Shown here piece after piece: positions 1 to 6,692 of a DNA stretch of 46,942 nt. This DNA comes from JAVZLH01 sp038883475. Lineage in GTDB: Archaea; Thermoproteota; Bathyarchaeia; Bathyarchaeales; Bathycorpusculaceae. The translations under genes were made by a program, and so were the position numbers. The DNA is taken from positions 1 through 46,942 of the forward strand of contig JAVZMA010000012.1 of assembly GCA_038883475.1 (NCBI GenBank), given 5' to 3'. Numbering within the stretch: position 1 is the stretch's first letter; every line of letters begins with the position of its first letter. The notes below the pieces were generated by a model, which was given only the letters and a program-made list of their open reading frames with translations, did no database searches and had not been told where the DNA came from.

Positions 1-1360
1 TGCCTTTGATTGTTTCGAAAATTTTTTGGCTTATTATGCCCTTTTCTACGGCTTTCTCAAGCTTATCCATGTCCAAAACTTTAACTGCACCATTTGGAGA
101 GATACACACATCCACTTCTAAATCCACGTAACGTATCGCCCTGGGGTAAACCTCAACAGGCGTGTTTAGGTTGACGTATGTTCCCTTCAACTCTCCACCT
201 TTAGAGAAGTACCTCGTGATTATCCACCATTCTCCAATTTTTGTTTCGCTTATCGCCTTATCTCCAGCTTCCTTCGCAACGCCTAACCCGTCATAAAGCC
301 CGCTGGTACGTATTGTTCGGCTATACTTGATTTGCCCGTTGCCTATACTTTCTATTGCCGCTTGACCCAGATGAAGAACTTTGCCGCTAGGTTTCACGTG
401 CATAACATCCAATACTGAGCCGATTTCAGGAAATTCAGCCGCAACTTGTCGTTTGAAAAGTTCTTCAACCTCTATTACGTTTTGACCCTTCTCGAGGAGT
501 TTTTCAGCCATTTCTAGGGCGGATGAAACTTTGCCGCCGCAGCTTTTGTAGAAGTGATGACCGTTTATGGTGGGAACCAGAGATGTTCTTAGTTTGTCCA
601 GTTGTCTTTTTGAAATTGCTGGAAACTCCACGTTCATAAAGCATAACCCGTCAACCAACAATGATGGAGTTTCGGTTTCCTGGGCTTTTTCACTAAGGGT
701 TTCAGCTTTTGTCCTTAAATTTGCTATTTCGTTTTCCAAAACTTCTTTCGTTTGGTTTGCTGATGGTTCCCGCCAAATGATTCCCCATTCGGTTGATGCA
801 AGTTTTTTCCCTAAAGCGTAAAGTTCAGCCCGCTTGTTCAAGTCGCGGATTTTAAAGCTAACTCCAACTTTGCTGTTTTTTGCTAATATGGCGTATTTTC
901 CAACAATCTTCAATTTTGTTGTTAAAACTGGACATATGCTTCCCATTCTCTTTCTTTCAACTTGAACTACAATTTGCTTGGAATTCCCCTCTGTAAATTC
1001 ACATTTCGGAAGCACGCCGACCACGCCATTACCCAGTTCAACATGGAATACATCATCCTCCGCACCCATAATGTTTCCCTTATAAATCCCGTCTACGTGA
1101 ACATTCCATTTCCTAGTCAAAACGTCAGTTAAGGACGAGTGCAAAATGGTTTGGAAAACGTTTACAGCTTCCGGCGAACCCAGAACCCTTATGCCTTGCA
1201 AATCGTATCTATCCTTTATTTTAAGGTCCGGAGGCGACTGGTTTTCTTCAAGATTGAAGCGTTTCCTTATAGTAGCGGACGGTTGAATGATTTCAAAGCC
1301 GTTGTCCAAAAGCAGTTTTGTAAGGGCTGTTGAATATATTCCTCTAACCCTCGCCTTCAA
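1..1360 (-). CDS. FAU-1-like RNA-binding protein / RNase E/G family (3' end outside window)
   Basis: The frame is open on the minus strand from about 1372 to the window edge, roughly 453 residues. It starts KARVRGIYSTALTKLLLDNG, the N-terminus typical of archaeal FAU-1 (AU-rich RNA binding, RNase E/G relative). The C-terminal part reads as a DUF402 domain (WWIITRYFSKGGELKGTYVN, then PNGAVKVLDMDKLEKAVEKG). FAU-1 proteins are about 470 residues, so only a short tail is missing. I chose TTG at 1360 because an AGGTG Shine-Dalgarno lies 9 nt upstream; TTG at 1363 and GTG at 1372 are alternatives. It follows rtcA by under 20 nt, so the two are probably one operon for RNA processing or decay. Family known, exact substrate unknown. 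Confidence 0.85.
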   Translation of the reverse strand, partial: MKARVRGIYSTALTKLLLDNGFEIIQPSATIRKRFNLEENQSPPDLKIKDRYDLQGIRVLGSPEAVNVFQTILHSSLTDVLTRKWNVHVDGIYKGNIMGAEDDVFHVELGNGVVGVLPKCEFTEGNSKQIVVQVERKRMGSICPVLTTKLKIVGKYAILAKNSKVGVSFKIRDLNKRAELYALGKKLASTEWGIIWREPSANQTKEVLENEIANLRTKAETLSEKAQETETPSLLVDGLCFMNVEFPAISKRQLDKLRTSLVPTINGHHFYKSCGGKVSSALEMAEKLLEKGQNVIEVEELFKRQVAAEFPEIGSVLDVMHVKPSGKVLHLGQAAIESIGNGQIKYSRTIRTSGLYDGLGVAKEAGDKAISETKIGEWWIITRYFSKGGELKGTYVNLNTPVEVYPRAIRYVDLEVDVCISPNGAVKVLDMDKLEKAVEKGIISQKIFETIKG

Positions 1361-1378
1361 CAATTTGGACACCTAGCG

Positions 1379-2419
1379 TCAACCAGTCTTTTCCACTTTG
1401 TAAAGCCCGCTGTCAATTCTTTTAATGTTAAACTTTACACCCAACAGTTTTTCAGCAAGCCAAATATTCGTTTCCAAATGGTCAGAAACCTTGCGTACAA
1501 GATACATGGAACCGCCTTTGGCTAAAGCCACATAAGGAATAAGCATGTCTGCCATATGAACGTCAACAGTTGCCTTAGCATTAAGTTCCTCATAGAGTTT
1601 TTCAGCCGCCTCCACCCCCACAGCCTCACTGGTCTTCTTTAATTCGCCGATTGCATCCGCTCCAATGATTGCTCCAGTGCTTGTCTCCGCCCACAAAACA
1701 AGAGAGCTGCCTTTTTGAAGAGGATTCGATATATCATTTACTATTTGGATGTCTGCTTCATATCCAACCTTTCTCAAATATTCTTTCGCCACTTTCGCTT
1801 GGCGTTCGGCAACCCTTCTTTCAGCCAAAAATGTGCAGACTGAAACTCCTTTTATGGCGGTTATCTCGCCTAAACTTTCCAACAGTATAGGCTGCAATGC
1901 TTTGCAAGGCTCAACTGTTAGGGTAACTTCACCCATGCCCTTTGGATAATAACCATATTTATGAACTGTTATGGAAGCGTTTACGCCCATGTGTTTCAGC
2001 ATTGGGAGAAAAACATTTCGCATGTAATTGATGGTTGGAGCATTAGAAACATCTGTTCCGCCCTTAAAAACACGCAACTGCACGGTTTCCTTTGCAAACA
2101 AACAGATGGGTAAAACGGTCATTAAAAGCATGGAAATGCTCCCAGCCGTGCCTATTTCAGCTTCAAAAAATCCTCCCTTAACCTCTTTCGGCTTAAACCA
2201 AAGCTCACGAGAGTCAAGTTTTGCACCATCCAAATCCGCATTGCAAAGCTTTGCAGCCGTTAAAACCGCTTCCAAATGTTGAGGTCTCAGACCAGGTTGC
2301 GGTCTGTTCCGTCTAATATTGCGGATGTGTAATGGCTGGTTTAATATCGCTGCTAAGGCTATTGAAAGGCGAAGGATTGTGCCGCTCCCGCTTTTCTGGC
2401 TTCCATCGATTTCTATCAA
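1379..2419 (-). CDS. rtcA: RNA 3'-terminal phosphate cyclase
   Basis: 346 residues, the usual RtcA length. The enzyme uses ATP to convert RNA 3'-phosphate ends to 2',3'-cyclic phosphates through an adenylated histidine. The N-terminus IDGSQKSGSGTILRLSIALA matches the family's IDGS-GEGGGQILR signature, although several glycines are replaced here. The QPGLRPQHL block is intact, and the histidine expected to be adenylated is H288 in VDVHMADMLIPY. The start is TTG at 2419; no clear SD is seen just upstream. It lies upstream of and very close to the FAU-1 gene, which suggests a shared RNA-end repair and processing operon. Confidence 0.93.
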   Translation of the reverse strand: MIEIDGSQKSGSGTILRLSIALAAILNQPLHIRNIRRNRPQPGLRPQHLEAVLTAAKLCNADLDGAKLDSRELWFKPKEVKGGFFEAEIGTAGSISMLLMTVLPICLFAKETVQLRVFKGGTDVSNAPTINYMRNVFLPMLKHMGVNASITVHKYGYYPKGMGEVTLTVEPCKALQPILLESLGEITAIKGVSVCTFLAERRVAERQAKVAKEYLRKVGYEADIQIVNDISNPLQKGSSLVLWAETSTGAIIGADAIGELKKTSEAVGVEAAEKLYEELNAKATVDVHMADMLIPYVALAKGGSMYLVRKVSDHLETNIWLAEKLLGVKFNIKRIDSGLYKVEKTG

Positions 2420-2525
2420 CAGATGCCCGCCCCACCGCTACAGATTGGAATTTTTCAATGGTTGATTTAGAAACACAAACAATTAATAAATGCGTTAAAT
2501 ATTAAGGTTTGAAGGGATAAGGCGT

Positions 2526-2927
2526 ATGAGCTTAGAAAAAGAAAGAATTGAAAAACTTGTAGAAAAAATCGACGAACTCCTAATTGTTTTAAATGGAGTT
2601 GCAGAAGACTTAAGAACCGTTGCCGCTTCGCTTAAGTCTTTGGCGGTTTCACAAATAACCCAACCAATGCCCAAAGCCCCAACACCAGTTACACCAGAAG
2701 TTTATGAAAGAAAAAAATCGATAGAAGATATAAAAATGATGTTTCCCGAAGATCTGGAAAACTTGCTAAATTTTGAGGAGAAAGACGATTATGTAATAAT
2801 AAAGCCGCGGCAATTTTTAGGATCTGAAAACTTTGCTAAAATAGCTTCAACCGTGCGCGGGGTAGGTGGAGAATACATAAGCGCGGGAAAAGAATCCCAT
2901 TTCAGAGTCCCAAAGAAAAGGAGCTAA
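2526..2927 (+). CDS. hypothetical coiled-coil protein
   Basis: 133 residues, function not recognised. Residues 1-45 are a heptad-like amphipathic helix (EKERIEKLVEKIDELLIVLN and onward), probably a coiled coil. A Pro/Thr-rich linker follows (about 46-58), then an acidic stretch (MMFPEDLENLLNFEEKDDYV). The basic C-terminus contains FAKIASTVRGVGGEY and ends KSHFRVPKK-like. The shape, an oligomerising helix plus a small alpha/beta tail, would suit a nucleic-acid or scaffold protein, but that is only a guess. AAGGGA lies upstream of the ATG. The stop codon (2925-2927) overlaps the stop codon of the convergent acylphosphatase gene. Confidence 0.75.
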   Translation: MSLEKERIEKLVEKIDELLIVLNGVAEDLRTVAASLKSLAVSQITQPMPKAPTPVTPEVYERKKSIEDIKMMFPEDLENLLNFEEKDDYVIIKPRQFLGSENFAKIASTVRGVGGEYISAGKESHFRVPKKRS

Positions 2928-3208
2928 CGATACCCGTACTTTATTATAAAATCTTTAAACTCTCCAGTAAAATTCTCCATAACAACTTTCACACCCGTGA
3001 CCACCGCCCCTGGAGGCCCACGTTTACAAAATTCTATAAGCTCATTAACAGCGTTTTCTTCACCCTCGAAAACAGCTTCAACTCTCCCATCTGAGAGGTT
3101 GCGCACCCACCCTTTTACACCGCGTCTTCTGGCTTCCTCTTGAGTTTCTGACCTAAAAAAGACCCCTTGAACTCTACCGCTTACCCACACATGAGCTCTA
3201 ACATTCAT
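2924..3208 (-). CDS. acyP: acylphosphatase
   Basis: 94 residues from ATG at 3208. It hydrolyses acyl-phosphate bonds. The family signature is clear: SGRVQGVFFR with the phosphate-binding Arg19, and GWVRNLSDG with the catalytic Asn37, followed by VEAVFEGE. A longer frame reaches back to 3310, but the extra residues do not resemble the family. An AAGGTGAA Shine-Dalgarno sits just before ATG 3208, so the short start is preferred. The gene is convergent with the 2526 gene and shares its stop-codon bases with it. Confidence 0.93.
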   Translation of the reverse strand: MNVRAHVWVSGRVQGVFFRSETQEEARRRGVKGWVRNLSDGRVEAVFEGEENAVNELIEFCKRGPPGAVVTGVKVVMENFTGEFKDFIIKYGYR

Positions 3209-3355
3209 GGTTTTCACCTTCACGGCAGATCTAATAGCAAAATCTAAAATTTTCGCGAATTTTAACTTTAACTCGTCTCTCCCCATGGAAGGAACATGTT
3301 GTTTCATCACCCATTTTAAAAGCAGTTGGTCTAAAAGCGAGTTTTGGTGAGTTGC

Positions 3356-3694
3356 ATGTTGAAGAAAAGTTGTGGAAAATTGTCGGTTTACGCTTCACAT
3401 TTGGAGTTGCAAGGGAAACGAGTACGGTCTGTAAAGGCGGCGGCCAAGAGGTTGGCTGAACTTTTAAACTTAGATGTGGAAGTTGTACCCTTTAGGGAAA
3501 AGACCCCGCTAATATACGTCTATTACAGTAATGGCGGCGATGACCCCCTTCCAATATACTGTGATAAGGGCGTAAAGTCTGCTGTGGAAGAAATTTATGC
3601 AGCGTTAAGGAACATGATGTTCGTGCTTTCTTTTCACCCGAAGCATCTAGCCTTAAGAAAACAGATGGAGAAAGGGATTATACAGCTTTCCTAA
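3356..3694 (+). CDS. conserved hypothetical protein
   Basis: 112 residues from ATG 3356, preceded by GGTGA at 3346-3350 with 5-nt spacing; a TTG at 3344 in the same frame has no SD. No family recognised. It looks like one compact alpha/beta domain: a predicted helix (VKAAAKRLAELLNLDVEVVP), a strand (PLIYVYYSNG), then a helix with a highly patterned end (ALRNMMFVLSFHPKHLALRK). No signal peptide, membrane segment or metal motif is seen. Its 3' end overlaps the convergent gene at 3678 by 17 nt. Confidence 0.7.
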   Translation: MLKKSCGKLSVYASHLELQGKRVRSVKAAAKRLAELLNLDVEVVPFREKTPLIYVYYSNGGDDPLPIYCDKGVKSAVEEIYAALRNMMFVLSFHPKHLALRKQMEKGIIQLS

Positions 3695-4004
3695 ACTTGA
3701 TAGTTTGATTTTCAAGTTTTATCTCGTAAACTTGGTTCACGTCGAAGTCTATTCCTAAACTCTCATATTCTTGCTCCGTTAAAAACAAGATTATTTTTGG
3801 AATTGCAAACTGAGTTCTCTGCGGAAAAATCGGCAGTTGCTGCTGCAGAGCTTGCAGAACATCTTGCACCGCCTTCGCCTCTTCTGTTTGAGGTCTCACC
3901 ACAAAGCGAGGAACTTCTCGTTCTTCAACAAGTTCTATACGCTTCCCGAGGTTGCCATCCAAGTCTCGAATAGATTCAATCTTGTTCACTCGAACATGAA
4001 ACAT
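3678..4004 (-). CDS. conserved hypothetical protein
   Basis: 108 residues, not securely assigned. The N-terminus is a beta-rich stretch (MFHVRVNKIESI then GKRIELVEEREVPRFVV), followed by a Gln-rich helix (DVLQALQQQLPIFP) and a short alpha/beta end (KIILFLTEQEYESLG). The N-terminal pattern loosely recalls arcadin-1, a small partner of crenactin, but no crenactin gene is present here, so this is a lead only. It lies 64 nt downstream of guaA on the same strand and may be cotranscribed with it. The 3' end overlaps the convergent 3356 gene. Confidence 0.7.
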   Translation of the reverse strand: MFHVRVNKIESIRDLDGNLGKRIELVEEREVPRFVVRPQTEEAKAVQDVLQALQQQLPIFPQRTQFAIPKIILFLTEQEYESLGIDFDVNQVYEIKLENQTIKFRKAV

Positions 4005-4068
4005 GGTTAATCACAGAGGAAAATTATGTTTGTTGAGTTATTTACTCCTTTTGTATTCTAGGGTTTAT

Positions 4069-5271
4069 TTATTCCATCTCTATTGTTGCTGGCGGTTTTG
4101 GCGTGACGTCATAATATACCGCCGCAACATTTGGGCATTCCGTGATTACTGCGTCTGCAATATTGCTCAACGTCGTCCAAGGTATTTCAGAAACCTTTGC
4201 CGTCAAGAAATCTTTTGTTTCAACAGCTCTTACACCTATCACATATCGTTTCTTTTCGCCCACATCCTTAATGGCATAGAAAATTCGCGTAACCGCTGGG
4301 TTTTCGGTGATTATTTTTCTTTGAAGAGAAACAAGGTGCTGCACGGATGCTTGATGAGTTTTCTTGTTCACAGTCTGCACTTTAACGCCAACAACATAGC
4401 CATAACGCCTTTTGCCACCCTCCACTCCAGTTGCCTTATCACGGAAAATTTTTAAGCTTACATTTCGTGACGGAACATTAAGAAAACGCGCTGTCGCTTC
4501 TTGAATATGTGCTTTTATAGACTGCTCGGAAACTTCTTCATCATCAAGTATTACAGCAAAATACTGACTTGGCTTATGCTGTTCCAGTTTGCGTTCAACT
4601 ATGGCTGTAGCTTTCCTCAAAGTTTCCAGTTTATCAAGGAAAATCTCGCCCACTACACGAACAGACAAGCCTGGTCCGGGAAAAGGTTGGCGTTCAGAAA
4701 ACTCCGGCGGTAGTCCGAGATGGCGCGCAACCATTCTTACTTGTTCTTTATACAATGTTTTAAGGGGTTCAACGACTTTGAAGCCGTAGCGTTCCATGGG
4801 GTTTATGCCCATCTGTTCAAGAACATTATGTTGTGTTTTCACGCCGCCTACTGTTTCAACGATGTCTGCGCGTATTGTTCCTTGAACAAGAATGTTGCAG
4901 CCTTCTTTTTTGGCTGTTTCTCCGAGGACTTGATAGAAGGTTTCACGAAACATTTTACGTTTTTCCTCCGCGTCTTTTAAGCCTTTCATCGCTTGCAGAA
5001 AGTGGTCCCTCACGTTAACCACTTTTGTTGGAACGTTTAGAGGCGGCTTAGACAAAGTTTCAGCCACATGTTCAGGCTCGTTTTCCCGCATGAAGGCGTC
5101 GTCAAGTATCACGCAAACAAGGTTTTCACCTATGGCTTTGTGTGTTAAAACAGCGCATGTTGTGCTGTCAACCCCGCCGGAAACAGCCACCAAAGCTTTT
5201 CCGTTGCCTATGCCTTTCCTTATGTTTCCAATTTCTGCTTCAATAAAGCTTTTCGGGTCGAACGCTTCCAA
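4069..5271 (-). CDS. guaA: GMP synthase, ATP-pyrophosphatase (synthetase) subunit with extended dimerisation domain
   Basis: Converts XMP to GMP with ATP, using ammonia from a separate glutaminase subunit that is not in this window. The PP-loop SGGVDS is at residues 31-36, the family block FSERQPFPGPGLSVRVVGE is intact, and the end PPATIEME matches the usual PPATIEWE. I chose TTG at 5271 because GGTGG lies 5 nt upstream; GTG at 5280 would overlap that SD. The length, 400 residues, is well above the roughly 310 usual for the archaeal subunit. The extra length comes from what looks like two copies of the dimerisation domain (about 285-334 and 338-390). It starts 14 nt after the PUA-like gene. 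Confidence 0.95.
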   Translation of the reverse strand: MEAFDPKSFIEAEIGNIRKGIGNGKALVAVSGGVDSTTCAVLTHKAIGENLVCVILDDAFMRENEPEHVAETLSKPPLNVPTKVVNVRDHFLQAMKGLKDAEEKRKMFRETFYQVLGETAKKEGCNILVQGTIRADIVETVGGVKTQHNVLEQMGINPMERYGFKVVEPLKTLYKEQVRMVARHLGLPPEFSERQPFPGPGLSVRVVGEIFLDKLETLRKATAIVERKLEQHKPSQYFAVILDDEEVSEQSIKAHIQEATARFLNVPSRNVSLKIFRDKATGVEGGKRRYGYVVGVKVQTVNKKTHQASVQHLVSLQRKIITENPAVTRIFYAIKDVGEKKRYVIGVRAVETKDFLTAKVSEIPWTTLSNIADAVITECPNVAAVYYDVTPKPPATIEME

Positions 5272-5284
5272 CGCAACCACCCTT

Positions 5285-5728
5285 TCAAGTTATTAGTTGA
5301 TTTGCTGTTTCACGATTTATGTATTTGCCATTGCGCGGAATCTTCTGAACCCCAAGAACCCTCCTGATAACATCCATCGAAATGGGTGTTTCAAACTCGC
5401 GGAGATTCTTAAACCTAATAAAAGTCACGTTCTCCCTGCCCCCGAGGAAATTAACGTACTCCTTAAAGTCCTTTAGGCATGTTTCGTCACCGTGCAGATT
5501 CCAAAGTTCCTTGTAGTTTCCGGATAATCGTTCAACAAAATCCGCAACTCCTCGAATTTGCATTAACGGGCGCTTAACATAAAACAGAAGCTTTTCTGCA
5601 AAAACTGGACCAACGCGGTTTCTTCGCACAAAAATCCGTGTTTCGCTGTTATCCCTATTATTTTCACATAGCCTCTTCCACCATTTCTCATCGGACAATA
5701 GAATAAAGGCGTAACATTCATCCGACAT
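5285..5728 (-). CDS. PUA/ASCH-like protein (possibly DUF365)
   Basis: 147 residues. The order of elements suggests a PUA-like RNA-binding fold: EKLLFYVKRPLMQIRGVADF, then ENVTFIRFKNLREFETPIS, then a C-terminal MDVIRRVLGV-QKIPRNGKYI segment. This resembles the ASCH/EVE/DUF365 group, but the call comes from the pattern only. A GGTGG Shine-Dalgarno lies just before ATG 5728. It is the first gene of a likely two-gene operon with guaA, only 14 nt apart. A role in RNA modification or nucleotide sensing would fit the fold but is unproven. Confidence 0.6.
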   Translation of the reverse strand: MSDECYAFILLSDEKWWKRLCENNRDNSETRIFVRRNRVGPVFAEKLLFYVKRPLMQIRGVADFVERLSGNYKELWNLHGDETCLKDFKEYVNFLGGRENVTFIRFKNLREFETPISMDVIRRVLGVQKIPRNGKYINRETANQLIT

Positions 5729-5864
5729 GGAACCACCTTCCCCAAATTAAGGATTATTTGAGTTTCAAAGTAATAATTTAATGGAATAATCGCTTAACTG
5801 CTTGATAACATTTTCCACAACCAACATAAAGCAGTGAAAGCCACCCTTCATGAAATTCAAATGG

Positions 5865-5941
5865 TTATTTAAAATTTTGAACAGCTCTTCAAGAGAAGGA
5901 GAGAGATTCTCAAAGTTTTAGGGGATTAAAGCTTTTTTCTT
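5865..5941 (+). promoter_or_regulatory. TATA box, leader hairpin and T-run upstream of the 5991 gene
   Basis: The gap 5729-5990 holds no gene. A TATA-like TTATTTAAAA is at 5865-5874, so transcription would start near 5900. Just around there is a small hairpin (GAGAA 5893-5897 with TTCTC 5907-5911). A T-run follows at 5933-5941, then about 40 nt to the SD of the next gene. This could be a long leader, an attenuator or a very short RNA. Confidence 0.35.
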
Positions 5942-5990
5942 TGACGGTTCATTTATGAAAAACATCTAGAGATTAGGGTGAGTGGCTCAC

Positions 5991-6323
5991 GTGAAGAACG
6001 AAGAATTGAAAACAATGGTGAATGTGGTTAACGAGTTAAACGAAAGCTACATGGACCTCATAAAATCCATGAAAGGAACCGCGCAAGAAACGCGGATGAC
6101 GAAAAAACTGTGGCGTGGCGGAAACAATTCGCTTTTGATAAAGCTTGGCGTGGCACTTGTTGTTTTCCCAGAACCAATCATCAGCGACGTAGTTGGCACG
6201 CTCCTAATCGCGGCAGGAACCGTTCAGCAAGGAATCAAACGTCACACAATCTACGTTGACGATGTTTACAAAACATTCCACAACACCATGAAAGAAATTT
6301 GGGCTACGAGAGAACATATTTAA
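5991..6323 (+). CDS. small protein with hydrophobic hairpin, hypothetical
   Basis: 110 residues from GTG 5991. An upstream GTG at 5982 directly abuts the GGTGA Shine-Dalgarno (5977-5981) and so is less likely. The protein has an amphipathic N-terminal helix (MVNVVNELNESYMDLIKSMK), a basic stretch, then two hydrophobic segments (about 50-62 LLIKLGVALVVFP and 65-78 ISDVVGTLLIAAG) and a soluble tail. It may be a membrane hairpin or a hydrophobic core. No family recognised. It is followed 61 nt later by a ribbon-helix-helix gene and then the membrane pyrophosphatase, all on the same strand. Confidence 0.7.
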   Translation: MKNEELKTMVNVVNELNESYMDLIKSMKGTAQETRMTKKLWRGGNNSLLIKLGVALVVFPEPIISDVVGTLLIAAGTVQQGIKRHTIYVDDVYKTFHNTMKEIWATREHI

Positions 6324-6384
6324 AACTCGCCCTCAAATCTTATATTGACACATGTTATAAGCATATTACACTTGGTGAAGCACC

Positions 6385-6537
6385 ATGAAACTGGTAACAG
6401 TCTTATTACCCGAAGCCTATCTGGAAGGATTAGACGAACTTGTTAGAGCAAATATGTATCCAAGCAGAAGTTCCGCCATAAGGTCGGCGGTTCGAGACTT
6501 GCTTAAGAAGGAACTTTGGGAAAGAAGAGGACGATAA
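6385..6537 (+). CDS. ribbon-helix-helix (CopG/NikR-type) DNA-binding protein
   Basis: A 50-residue protein. It starts MKLVTVLLPEAYLEGLDELV, an RHH beta strand and first helix. It continues YPSRSSAIRSAVRDLLKKEL, the classic second helix with the RSSAIR turn. It therefore folds as a bare dimeric RHH DNA-binding domain with no ligand domain, like archaeal CopG regulators. The SD GGTGA is at 6374-6378, 6 nt before ATG 6385. A TATA-like CTTATATTG is at about 6340-6348. It may regulate itself, the 5991 gene or the pyrophosphatase downstream; this is inferred from position only. Confidence 0.85.
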   Translation: MKLVTVLLPEAYLEGLDELVRANMYPSRSSAIRSAVRDLLKKELWERRGR

Positions 6538-6548
6538 GGCTTCTATAC

Positions 6549-6572
6549 CCCCTTTTGTTCTGGTTGTTTTTG
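6549..6572 (+). terminator. pyrimidine/T-rich terminator after the RHH gene
   Basis: A C-run and then three T-runs lie 12-35 nt after the RHH stop codon. Archaeal transcription commonly ends at such T-tracts without a hairpin. A new TATA-like element (AGTTTAAAAT, 6597-6606) follows for the next gene, which supports a transcript boundary here. Confidence 0.4.
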
Positions 6573-6596
6573 TCAGTACTGCCTCTTTCATCGTAA

Positions 6597-6664
6597 AGTT
6601 TAAAATGAAGTGTTGCGTTCTGTTTTGCAATTGGTTAGTTAGGTGGGCAAGCACAATTAGCCAA
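6597..6664 (+). promoter_or_regulatory. hppA promoter and structured leader
   Basis: TATA-like AGTTTAAAAT at 6597-6606 predicts a start near 6628. The leader would then begin with an inverted repeat: TTGGTTAG (6631-6638) can pair, with two G-U pairs, with TTAGCCAA (6657-6664). The AAGGAGA Shine-Dalgarno at 6678-6684 lies just downstream. The stem could influence translation, but it is short and may be chance. Confidence 0.3.
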
Positions 6665-6692
6665 AAGGAAATAATCAAGGAGAAAAACTGGT

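Noticed and set aside
6481..6500. T-loop-like GGTTCGA suggesting a tRNA
   Set aside because: It lies inside the RHH coding region and has no acceptor or anticodon stem around it.
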